A DNA stretch of 64,000 nucleotides, from NCBI RefSeq assembly GCF_003286915.1, contig NZ_QMFY01000016.1:62001-126000 (forward strand), given 5' to 3'. The notes beneath the pieces are model-generated. The model had not been told where the DNA came from, did no database searches, and saw nothing but the letters and a program-made list of their open reading frames with translations. Shown piece by piece: positions 1 to 7,311 of the stretch (positions are counted from its first letter, which is position 1; every line of letters begins with the position of its first letter). The position numbers were made by a program, and so were the translations under genes. The stretch is from Pseudochryseolinea flava. GTDB taxonomy: Bacteria; Bacteroidota; Bacteroidia; Cytophagales; Cyclobacteriaceae.

Positions 1-721
1 TGTTATTCCATCCATCATAACCCCAAAACGCGCCCGACATAGCCATCATGATCGCCATCACTAAAGCCCATCCCTCAGGATGAATGGTGCTGCTGTTTGT
101 GAAGAAGTAGGTACTACTTCCTGCACCCGAAAAAAGTAATCCGAAGATCAATAACAAGATTGCGATAACTTTGATGATCGTCAACACAACTTGCACGTTC
201 CCCGCAGTACGTGTGCTCCTGTAATTTATCCAAGTCAGGAACACGACCACCAAGATCGTTATCGACTTAACGCCAATATTTTCCAGGGGAAAAATCTTTC
301 CGAGATAGGGGATGTGTACGAATATTTCTTGCTCTATCGCTGTTGGAAATCGAGGAAGTATAATGAAGTATTCCGTGTAAATTCCCAGCATGTATGCGAT
401 AGATGCGACACCAGCAGTGTTAAAAACGATGAAGCCTGCCCATCCGTAAAGGAACGCAACCATATCACCATACATTTTCTGAAAGAACACATACTGCCCG
501 CCAGTTTCAGGAATCATCGTGGCAACCTCTGCGTTGCTAAGTGCTCCAAATAGTGTAATGACTCCCGCGAAGATCCACACGCCAATCAGTAGCGTAGGTG
601 ATCCAAGGACTCCAGCCATGCTTGCTGGCTTCATGAAAATTCCTGAACCAATAATGCCGCCGATAACCATCGACACACTGGTCCACAAGCCGAGCGTTGG
701 AAGGAGGTTTCGATTCGTCAT
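1..721 (-). CDS. APC-family amino acid permease, N-terminal part (runs off the left edge)
   Basis: The minus strand is open from the ATG at 721 to the window edge, giving 240 codons with no stop. The product starts MTNRNLLPTLGLWTSVSMVI and continues with GGIIGSGIFMKP, the glycine-rich first helix of the amino acid/polyamine/organocation superfamily that binds the substrate backbone. Several hydrophobic helices follow, as expected for an inner-membrane importer of about 12 helices; roughly half the protein is present. The start overlaps the stop of the upstream Rieske gene (TAATG), so the two are translationally coupled and probably handle the same substrate. The substrate cannot be told from this fragment. 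Confidence 0.88.
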   Translation of the reverse strand, partial: MTNRNLLPTLGLWTSVSMVIGGIIGSGIFMKPASMAGVLGSPTLLIGVWIFAGVITLFGALSNAEVATMIPETGGQYVFFQKMYGDMVAFLYGWAGFIVFNTAGVASIAYMLGIYTEYFIILPRFPTAIEQEIFVHIPYLGKIFPLENIGVKSITILVVVFLTWINYRSTRTAGNVQVVLTIIKVIAILLLIFGLLFSGAGSSTYFFTNSSTIHPEGWALVMAIMMAMSGAFWGYDGWNN

Positions 722-1806
722 TACATATCAATCAATTTGGCTAACAAGCGATGGAAGTGATGGGTGCCTTTTTCCATCTTCGCCGAGTAACGACCGTGAT
801 GATAGAAGCGAGAGCGAATTCCTTTTTGCACTTGTTGTACAACGTCTTCGTCTTCCATTTCAACTTGATGAAGATTCGCACCTGCGCCTTGCCGCAATTT
901 GTTTTCATCCCACACATATGAAAGAAATGAAACTTTGCTTTGCGATGGGGATATTGGTTTTACAACATTGATTGATAGTCCCCATGGATAGAAGTTGAAC
1001 ATCATGTTTGGAAAAATCCAGAAGTAGTAGCCCGCGACTTTTTTACCATAGTCGGGAGAGTTTTCTGGTAGGTCGAACACGTCATCATCGTCTTTGGCCA
1101 GTCCGAGTTGCAGTGAAGCGTAAGGATAGAGTTCGGTAGTGTAGTTACCGTAGTCGATTACAGCATTAAGTCCGGCATGAACAAACGGAATGTGAAAACC
1201 TTCGAGATAATTTTCGCAGTACAATGCCCAATGTGCATTCACTATATAGTCGCGTGAAAGCTCCGGGCGGAAATGAAAATCCTGCAAGGGAAGCCATGAC
1301 ATTCGCGTTTGCATTTCTTTGAAGAAAGATTCCGCAGGTGCAAGCGGAGAGAGCGATGTGAAAAGAAATTTTCCCCACTGCGATAATGGAACGTTGGTGA
1401 GATTGTCAGTCTCCGCAGGAAAGTTTTCGACCTCCTTAAATTCAGGCATCGATAGAAATTTGCCATCAAGTTTGAATCTACGTCCGTGATATTTGCAGCG
1501 GAGATCTTTTGTTTTGCATGGGCGCTCAATGATTAGATTCGCGCGGTGTGTGCACACGTTAGAAAGACATCGGATGGCGTTGTCTTGATCGTGCGCGAGA
1601 AGGAGAGGTTCGTCTACAAAATTTTCGAGGAAGGTTAGCGGCGTTACCCAGCCTGCTTCTTTAACCCGGTCGGTATCACCCATAAATTGCCAGGTACTGG
1701 GAAATAACTTTTGTTGTGTGTATTCGAAATATTCGGTTTGAAGATAAAAATCGGTCGGGATCGTAGTCGCTTTAGCGATATCAGGATGAATATCGAACTT
1801 CGGCAT
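721..1806 (-). CDS. Rieske non-heme iron ring-hydroxylating oxygenase, alpha subunit
   Basis: A 361-residue protein with an N-terminal Rieske domain (C85-T-H87 and C104-K-Y-H107, ligands of a 2Fe-2S cluster) and a C-terminal catalytic domain. The mononuclear iron site is visible as N199, E202, H205 and H210 in the pattern NYLEGFHIPFVH. An acidic residue at 202 resembles the carnitine/choline monooxygenase branch more than classical aromatic dioxygenases, but this is inference. Such enzymes need a reductase, and none is nearby. The usual YHGW after the second ligand pair reads YHGR here, a mild oddity. The gene is coupled by TAATG to an amino acid permease, which suggests oxidation of an imported amine or amino acid derivative. 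Confidence 0.88.
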   Translation of the reverse strand: MPKFDIHPDIAKATTIPTDFYLQTEYFEYTQQKLFPSTWQFMGDTDRVKEAGWVTPLTFLENFVDEPLLLAHDQDNAIRCLSNVCTHRANLIIERPCKTKDLRCKYHGRRFKLDGKFLSMPEFKEVENFPAETDNLTNVPLSQWGKFLFTSLSPLAPAESFFKEMQTRMSWLPLQDFHFRPELSRDYIVNAHWALYCENYLEGFHIPFVHAGLNAVIDYGNYTTELYPYASLQLGLAKDDDDVFDLPENSPDYGKKVAGYYFWIFPNMMFNFYPWGLSINVVKPISPSQSKVSFLSYVWDENKLRQGAGANLHQVEMEDEDVVQQVQKGIRSRFYHHGRYSAKMEKGTHHFHRLLAKLIDM

Positions 1807-1887
1807 AGGCTAATGGTTATATGGCAAAATACAAAAATGAAATTGTAACTGCGATAACGATAATTCGGTGCCTGATGGTGTAGGTGC

Positions 1888-1926
1888 AAAAAAAGAATGG
1901 CATCGATTAAATCAATGCCATTCTTT
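1888..1926 (-). terminator. Rho-independent terminator
   Basis: Perfect 12-bp inverted repeat AAAGAATGGCAT (1892-1903) / ATGCCATTCTTT (1915-1926). Read on the minus strand it is followed by seven T (complement of A at 1888-1894). It lies just after the stop of the secreted protein gene at 1949-2728 and ends that transcript before the Rieske gene. Confidence 0.85.
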
Positions 1927-1948
1927 CGTGTTTTATCAAGCTGCGAAT

Positions 1949-2728
1949 CTATTGAATTTCCTTCAACGCGGCTTCAAGTTCAGGTTGAATTTCTGGTGCT
2001 TTCAAAATACTACGCAACCCATCAACCATAAAGTTTGGTACTTTCTCAGCACGCGCAATCTTGCCTTTAATTTCAGTAATCATCTCAAGTGCATTGTCTT
2101 TGCCCTCTAAATCAGCGGTGCTTTTAACCTTCTCTTCCAATGCTTCCCAGGGATTCAGCTTTGCCGTTTGTTGCTTTTGTTGAGCAATTTGCTTTTGTAC
2201 TGCGTTGAACCTTCCTGTAATACATTGGTTGTATTCGTCGATAATGCGATCGAGGTCGTTGCGTGAAAATTCACCAGCCTCGATGCGTTGACTAAGCGAT
2301 GGGCAATCCTCTAGAAAATTGCGTAAGGTCTTCTTAAAAGTAAGGTTCGGTACCTCTACCCCTTGACCGCCTTTCTTTTGGAGGTAGCGACCATCATAAC
2401 CTGTTTGATTTTCCAACTGAAATGCGAGCAGCGATAAGAATCCTTCCCTGACAACCTTCATGAAAGTATAGCCAGCAGGACCTTTGGCGGGTACATATTT
2501 TTCGTTTTCGAACATGACCATTTTCACTTGGAAGAGGCTAAGGTTGTTTTTCTTCTTGTCTGCAGTGGTAACCTGTACCTTTTTCTCCACTCCGAAATTG
2601 AACATCTTTACTTTTCCGGCGAGGCTGTCGCCTTTTACGGTAATCACATAATCTTGAGCCGAAAGGCTTGTGCCGATGGCAAAAATGAAAAGAGCAGTTA
2701 AAAGCGACGTGGCGCGCATAGTTCTCAT
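1949..2728 (-). CDS. Secreted protein of unknown function
   Basis: I chose the ATG at 2728 because it begins a clear signal peptide (MRTMRATSLLTALFIFAIG, ending SLSAQ); the frame opens earlier at a TTG (2773), which would put 15 extra residues before the signal. A second ATG at 2719 is equally possible. The mature part (about 235 residues) begins DYVITVKGDSLAGKVKMFNF, a beta-rich opening seen in many Bacteroidota exported proteins, and its second half is charged and helical (QKQIAQQKQQTAKLN). I do not recognise a named family. It stands alone, divergent from the bestrophin gene and closed by its own terminator. Confidence 0.75.
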   Translation of the reverse strand: MRTMRATSLLTALFIFAIGTSLSAQDYVITVKGDSLAGKVKMFNFGVEKKVQVTTADKKKNNLSLFQVKMVMFENEKYVPAKGPAGYTFMKVVREGFLSLLAFQLENQTGYDGRYLQKKGGQGVEVPNLTFKKTLRNFLEDCPSLSQRIEAGEFSRNDLDRIIDEYNQCITGRFNAVQKQIAQQKQQTAKLNPWEALEEKVKSTADLEGKDNALEMITEIKGKIARAEKVPNFMVDGLRSILKAPEIQPELEAALKEIQ

Positions 2729-2839
2729 TGTAATAGTTTTGACCAAATAAAGAATAAACGCGCTATGATGCAATCTATTTCTGTCGACCTTTTCTTTCTT
2801 CTTGGCGATACAAAACCTTTAAAAAAGCGCTCTTCGAAT

Positions 2840-2847
2840 TATATTTG
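2840..2847 (+). promoter_or_regulatory. Bacteroidota -7 promoter element TATATTTG
   Basis: Exact match to TAnnTTTG, 18 bases before the ATG of the bestrophin gene, which would give a short leader. No clear -33 TTG is seen at 19-21 bases upstream. Confidence 0.45.
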
Positions 2848-2865
2848 CGCCCTTATCAGTCTATT

Positions 2866-3750
2866 ATGGTCAAATACAATCCGAAGATCTGGTTCTCAAT
2901 CATCTTCCATTCCTATAGCAAGCACGTTTTAAAAACACTATTGCCGGCCCTGGCCATGTTGGCTGGTTTCAGCGCCTTTGTTTGCTATTTGATCTTGGAC
3001 TATTTCGCATTTCAGCCTCACGAATTTCAAGGCTCAACAACGGTGCACTCGTTATTGGGTATCGTACTCGGTTTGTTCTTGGTTTTTCGTACGAACTCAG
3101 CCTACGATCGTTGGTGGGAAGGCCGAAGATTGTGGGGAGGATTAGTGAATAGTACACGTAACCTTGCACTGAAATTGAATGCCTATATCGAACCACAAGA
3201 CTTGGAAGAGCGTACCTGGTTTGCAAAGATGATATCGAACTTTATTTATGCTACCAAGGAGAGCTTACGACAAGGTGTACAGCTATCTGAATTAGACCCT
3301 CCGCATGAGACGTTCCTTCAGGAATTGAAAGCGGTTAAGCACAAGCCTAACAATATCGTCGGACAGATTTATACGCGGATCAACACGCTGTATCGCGCGG
3401 GTAAATTCACGGGCGATCATTTAATTAATGTTGATAAAGAATTAAAAGACTTCATCGACCTGATGGGAGCATGCGAACGTATCCGGAATACGCCGATTCC
3501 ATATTCCTACTCCATGTTCATGAAGAAATTTATATTCATTTATCTTGTAACGCTTCCTTTCGGTTTCGTAACCACATTTGGGTATTTCACCATTGCCACA
3601 GTGATTCTCGTAGCCTTTATCTTGTTGAGCGTGGAGTTGATCGGTGAGGAGATTGAAGATCCTTTTGGTCGAGACGTAAACGACTTGCCGACAGACGAAC
3701 TTGCCAAGAAGATCAAGGACAATGTGAAGGAAATTTTATCTGTACGTTAA
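2866..3750 (+). CDS. Bestrophin-family (RFP-TM) anion channel
   Basis: A 294-residue membrane protein starting MVKYNPKIWFSIIFHSYSKH. The bestrophin signature is clear: the family-typical region LVFRTNSAYDRWWEGRRLWG followed by NSTRNLALKL, and late helices around the PIPYSYSMFMKKFIFIYLVT segment, which matches the conserved IPxxYxxH-like stretch of the family. These proteins form pentameric chloride or cation channels in the inner membrane. I use the ATG at 2866; the frame is open seven codons further to a TTG. It is transcribed alone, divergent from the secreted protein gene, and its physiological role in bacteria is generally uncertain. Confidence 0.9.
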   Translation: MVKYNPKIWFSIIFHSYSKHVLKTLLPALAMLAGFSAFVCYLILDYFAFQPHEFQGSTTVHSLLGIVLGLFLVFRTNSAYDRWWEGRRLWGGLVNSTRNLALKLNAYIEPQDLEERTWFAKMISNFIYATKESLRQGVQLSELDPPHETFLQELKAVKHKPNNIVGQIYTRINTLYRAGKFTGDHLINVDKELKDFIDLMGACERIRNTPIPYSYSMFMKKFIFIYLVTLPFGFVTTFGYFTIATVILVAFILLSVELIGEEIEDPFGRDVNDLPTDELAKKIKDNVKEILSVR

Positions 3751-3792
3751 GCTGGAGCTTGGTTCTCTGAGGACTATTGTACTTGTATGGGG

Positions 3793-3915
3793 TTAACGAA
3801 GCGCTGAATAAATGCCATACATAATGATCATCAAGATCATGACGCCGTACATGATAAGGTCCACACGCACATAAGCGCGATACTCTTTATACAATTCTCG
3901 GATTTTTTTAATCAT
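3793..3915 (-). CDS. Predicted 40-residue single-span membrane peptide
   Basis: A short ORF in an otherwise empty stretch, on the minus strand: MIKKIRELYKEYRAYVRVDL followed by a hydrophobic helix IMYGVMILMIIMYGIYSALR and a stop. A basic, charged amphipathic N-terminus before one membrane span is a normal small-protein design with the N-terminus in the cytoplasm. There is no overlapping gene and no close SD sequence. Evidence is only composition and position; conservation of the same peptide downstream of bestrophin genes in relatives would settle it. Confidence 0.5.
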   Translation of the reverse strand: MIKKIRELYKEYRAYVRVDLIMYGVMILMIIMYGIYSALR

Positions 3916-4044
3916 TTCAATGGTAAAAGTAACCATTTCAAACGGTATCCGTCAGAAGGGGAGTTGTCTACGCAAATAAATTTACGTGAGCTATAGGGGG
4001 GCGCATCAAGTCGATTGTCTGTAGTTCGTTTTAAACCTCATAAA

Positions 4045-6396
4045 ATGATCCGATTTTTAACCGTTCTAACATTTGTACTACTAAGTTTTACTGCTCGATC
4101 GCAGCAGAAAGTAACCATCAATGGTTATGTTAAGGATGCCGCCAATGGTGAAGAACTCATTGGTGTAGGTGTCTACATTCCTCAACTTAAGGCAGGTACA
4201 GTGACCAATGCTTATGGATTTTACGCCATAACTGTGCCACCTGGCTCTTACGAAATTGTTTTTAGCTATATGGGCTACACGCCTTACACCTACAAGGGTG
4301 AGCTTACCACCAACGTTTCTCAAAACATCGAAATGGAAACAGAAGCCAAGGTGATCCAAGAAGTAGTCGTCACTGAAAAACGCGTCGATGAAAATGTATT
4401 TGACGTTCAGATGAGTAGAAATACAGTCGACCTGGCGCGTATCAAAAAGTTGCCAGCACTTTTTGGTGAAGTGGATATTATCAAAAATGTGCAGATGTTG
4501 CCTGGCGTTGTTTCCGCAGGTGAAGGAACGTCAGCTTTCTTCGTTCGCGGTGGAAGTGCCGATCAAAACTTGATCTTAATCGACGAAGCACCGGTTTACG
4601 ACCCTTCTCACTTGTTTGGTTTGTTCTCTGTATTCAATGCCGACGTGATCAAAGATTCAGATCTTTACAAAGGCGGCATACCTCCACGTTTTGGTGGACG
4701 ACTTTCGTCTATTCTTGACGTGAGAACGAAAGATGGTAACAACAAAAATTTTGGTGTTACCGGTGGTATTGGTACGCTTGCAACGCGCGTTGCTGTTGAG
4801 GGTCCGTTAAAAAAAGAAAAGAGCTCGTTCATTCTCTCTGGACGTCGTTCTTATGCCGATATTTTCTTGAAAGCATCTGGTGAAGAAACGGATATATACT
4901 TCTACGACATCAATGCGAAAGTAAACTGGCGACAAAGCAATAAGAATCGATTTTTTGTGGCAGCCTATGCCGGTCGCGATGTGTTGAAACTCGATGATCA
5001 ATTCGGTTTTGGTTGGGGTAACATGACGGCTACTTTCCGATGGAACCACTTGTTCAATGATAAGCTGTTTTCTAATATTTCTGTGATCGGAAGTAACTTC
5101 GACTACAAGCTTGAGATTGAAGATGAAGTGCAAGGATTCAAATGGACATCAAACCTTCAAGAACTCAGCATGAAAGCTGATCTTTCTTATGCGATTAGCG
5201 CTAACAACGAGCTTTCTTTTGGATATCATCTCACAGGAAGAAGATTTTCTCCTGGCGAAATAGGTCCGAACACAGAAGGGTCCATGTTTACGGAATTGAA
5301 GCAACAGCACATGTATGCGCTCGATCATGCGCTATACATCGGGAACCAGCAGCGCGTAAATGATCAGTTGAGCTTCGACTATGGCGTACGCTTATCGATA
5401 TTCCAAAATATGGGCAAAGGCTATGTGTACAAATACGAAGATCCTCAAGATCCAATCGGTAAAAACAGAACGGATACGCTGCACTATGATGGCTGGGAAA
5501 CAATCAAGTCGTACGTGAACCTAGAGCCACGTGTTGGTATTCGCTACATGTTCAAAGAGGGGCAATCACTTAAGTTGTCATACAATCGCATGGTGCAGAA
5601 TACGCATCTTGTGTCCGCGTCAACAGTTCCTGTTCCGTTCAATACATGGAATCCAAGTAACTACTATCTCAAACCACAAATTGCCGATCAATTTGCCGTC
5701 GGGTATTTCAGAAACTTCAAAGACAATATGTTTGAAGCGTCAACGGAAGTGTTTTACAAAGACATCAACAACGTGACTGACTTTGCCGACAATGCAGATC
5801 TTTTCTTCAACGAAGATTTGTCGACAGAGTATCGCCAGGGTGATTCATGGGCATATGGTGCCGAGTTCATGGTTAACAAAACTTCAGGAAGATTGACGGG
5901 TATGGTGAGTTATACGCTTTCAAAAGTAGAGCGTAAAATTCCAGAGGTGAATGGTGGAAAAACATTTGATGCGAACTACGATCGACGAAATTCCTTAAAT
6001 ATTCAAGCAGCTTACGATCTTAACCCGAAGTGGACTTTTGGAGCGTCGTTTACCTACAACACGGGAAGACCTATTACGCTGGGTTCAGGTAAATGGGAGT
6101 ACGGTCAATATAATCCTGATATCATCACGGAACGTAACGGTTATCGTTTGCCTGACTTTCATCGTTTGGATTTATCGGCAACACTCACGCCGAAAAAGAA
6201 TGCCAATCGCCGATGGAAAGGACAATGGATCTTTGCGATCTACAATGTGTACAACAGAAAAAATCCTTTTACAATCTATACACGCACGAAGCAGGATGAT
6301 GACGGAAACATCATTGGTGATGGACGTCAGAAAGAAGCGCGTCTCGTATATCTTTTTCCAATTCTGCCTTCCGTTACTTACAACTTTAAATTCTGA
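4045..6396 (+). CDS. TonB-dependent outer-membrane receptor with N-terminal CarboxypepD-reg domain
   Basis: 783 residues from the ATG at 4045, which begins a signal peptide (MIRFLTVLTFVLLSFTARSQ). The order is: signal; a carboxypeptidase-regulatory-like beta sandwich (VTINGYVKDAANGEELIGVG, to about residue 95); plug domain (roughly 115-230, with FVRGGSADQNLILIDEAPVY and GLFSVFNADVIKDSDLYKGG); then a 22-strand-type barrel ending in VTYNFKF with a terminal aromatic. It lacks the longer SusC architecture and is paired not with SusD but with a DUF4249 lipoprotein 8 bases downstream, a common Bacteroidota arrangement. It imports an unknown ligand across the outer membrane using TonB energy. Confidence 0.92.
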   Translation: MIRFLTVLTFVLLSFTARSQQKVTINGYVKDAANGEELIGVGVYIPQLKAGTVTNAYGFYAITVPPGSYEIVFSYMGYTPYTYKGELTTNVSQNIEMETEAKVIQEVVVTEKRVDENVFDVQMSRNTVDLARIKKLPALFGEVDIIKNVQMLPGVVSAGEGTSAFFVRGGSADQNLILIDEAPVYDPSHLFGLFSVFNADVIKDSDLYKGGIPPRFGGRLSSILDVRTKDGNNKNFGVTGGIGTLATRVAVEGPLKKEKSSFILSGRRSYADIFLKASGEETDIYFYDINAKVNWRQSNKNRFFVAAYAGRDVLKLDDQFGFGWGNMTATFRWNHLFNDKLFSNISVIGSNFDYKLEIEDEVQGFKWTSNLQELSMKADLSYAISANNELSFGYHLTGRRFSPGEIGPNTEGSMFTELKQQHMYALDHALYIGNQQRVNDQLSFDYGVRLSIFQNMGKGYVYKYEDPQDPIGKNRTDTLHYDGWETIKSYVNLEPRVGIRYMFKEGQSLKLSYNRMVQNTHLVSASTVPVPFNTWNPSNYYLKPQIADQFAVGYFRNFKDNMFEASTEVFYKDINNVTDFADNADLFFNEDLSTEYRQGDSWAYGAEFMVNKTSGRLTGMVSYTLSKVERKIPEVNGGKTFDANYDRRNSLNIQAAYDLNPKWTFGASFTYNTGRPITLGSGKWEYGQYNPDIITERNGYRLPDFHRLDLSATLTPKKNANRRWKGQWIFAIYNVYNRKNPFTIYTRTKQDDDGNIIGDGRQKEARLVYLFPILPSVTYNFKF

Positions 6397-6404
6397 TCTT
6401 GTTT

Positions 6405-7250
6405 ATGAAAAGTATAACCTATATTCTCTCAGCAATCATTGGTGCAGCGGCGCTTTCTGGATGTCAGGAAACAGTTCAGCTGGACTTGAAACAAACACCT
6501 CCGAAAGTTGTCATCGAAGGTCAGGTAACCAATCATCCGGGCTATCAGTCGGTCAAGATATCGCGTTCTGTTGACTTCTACTCGTCTGGACAATCACCCC
6601 GCATTACCAATGCTACTGTAATCGTTACGGACAGCGACGGCAATGAAATTGAGTTTGTTCATAATCCAAATAATCACCCCGATTCAGCAGGTGTCTACAT
6701 TCCATCACCATCTTTTGTTGGTGAAATTGGGAAGACGTATTCGCTCCGTGTGTCAGTAGGCAGCGAAATTTTTGAAGCTAGTGATAAGATGGTGAGTGTG
6801 ATTGATATGGATAGTCTAAAATATCGTATCAACGAAGACGAGCGTGAAGATCCGAAAACCGATGGTAAATTCTATGAATTGTTGATGTACGCGAAAGAGC
6901 CCCAAAACGAATCAAATTTTTACCTATTTAAGTTCTATCGTAATGATTCACTAACGACCTATGGCGATACAGACATCTACTACAGTGACGATAAATATTT
7001 GGCTGAAAATATAGATGGTGTTACGTCGCCGATCTATTATGCGCCGCAAGACAAGGGTAAAGTCGAGATGTATAGCTTGTCACGTGTGGGCTATGTATTC
7101 TTCAATGATTTATCAACCTTGTTGAACAATGATGGCGGCGGCATGTTTGGTCCGATACCATCAACACCACGCACAAACCTTACCAATGGTGCCTTGGGAT
7201 TCTTCCAGGTAAGCGCGGTGAATAGCATTGAGATCACCGTGGAGGAATAA
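6405..7250 (+). CDS. DUF4249 outer-membrane lipoprotein, receptor partner
   Basis: 281 residues. The ATG at 6405 gives a lipoprotein signal MKSITYILSAIIGAAALSGC, with the lipobox cysteine at residue 20. The mature region QLDLKQTPPKVVIEGQVTN and the following beta-rich ITNATVIVTDSDGNEIEF match the DUF4249 family, whose members sit next to TonB receptors in Bacteroidota. The 8-base gap to the receptor implies one transcript and joint action at the outer membrane, perhaps as a substrate-capturing or lid protein; the ligand is unknown. Confidence 0.85.
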   Translation: MKSITYILSAIIGAAALSGCQETVQLDLKQTPPKVVIEGQVTNHPGYQSVKISRSVDFYSSGQSPRITNATVIVTDSDGNEIEFVHNPNNHPDSAGVYIPSPSFVGEIGKTYSLRVSVGSEIFEASDKMVSVIDMDSLKYRINEDEREDPKTDGKFYELLMYAKEPQNESNFYLFKFYRNDSLTTYGDTDIYYSDDKYLAENIDGVTSPIYYAPQDKGKVEMYSLSRVGYVFFNDLSTLLNNDGGGMFGPIPSTPRTNLTNGALGFFQVSAVNSIEITVEE

Positions 7251-7311
7251 GTTTCCTAAAAAGTTGCATTTCACGAAGGGGAGTTTCATCTTTCATTAGC
7301 AAAATTTGCCA

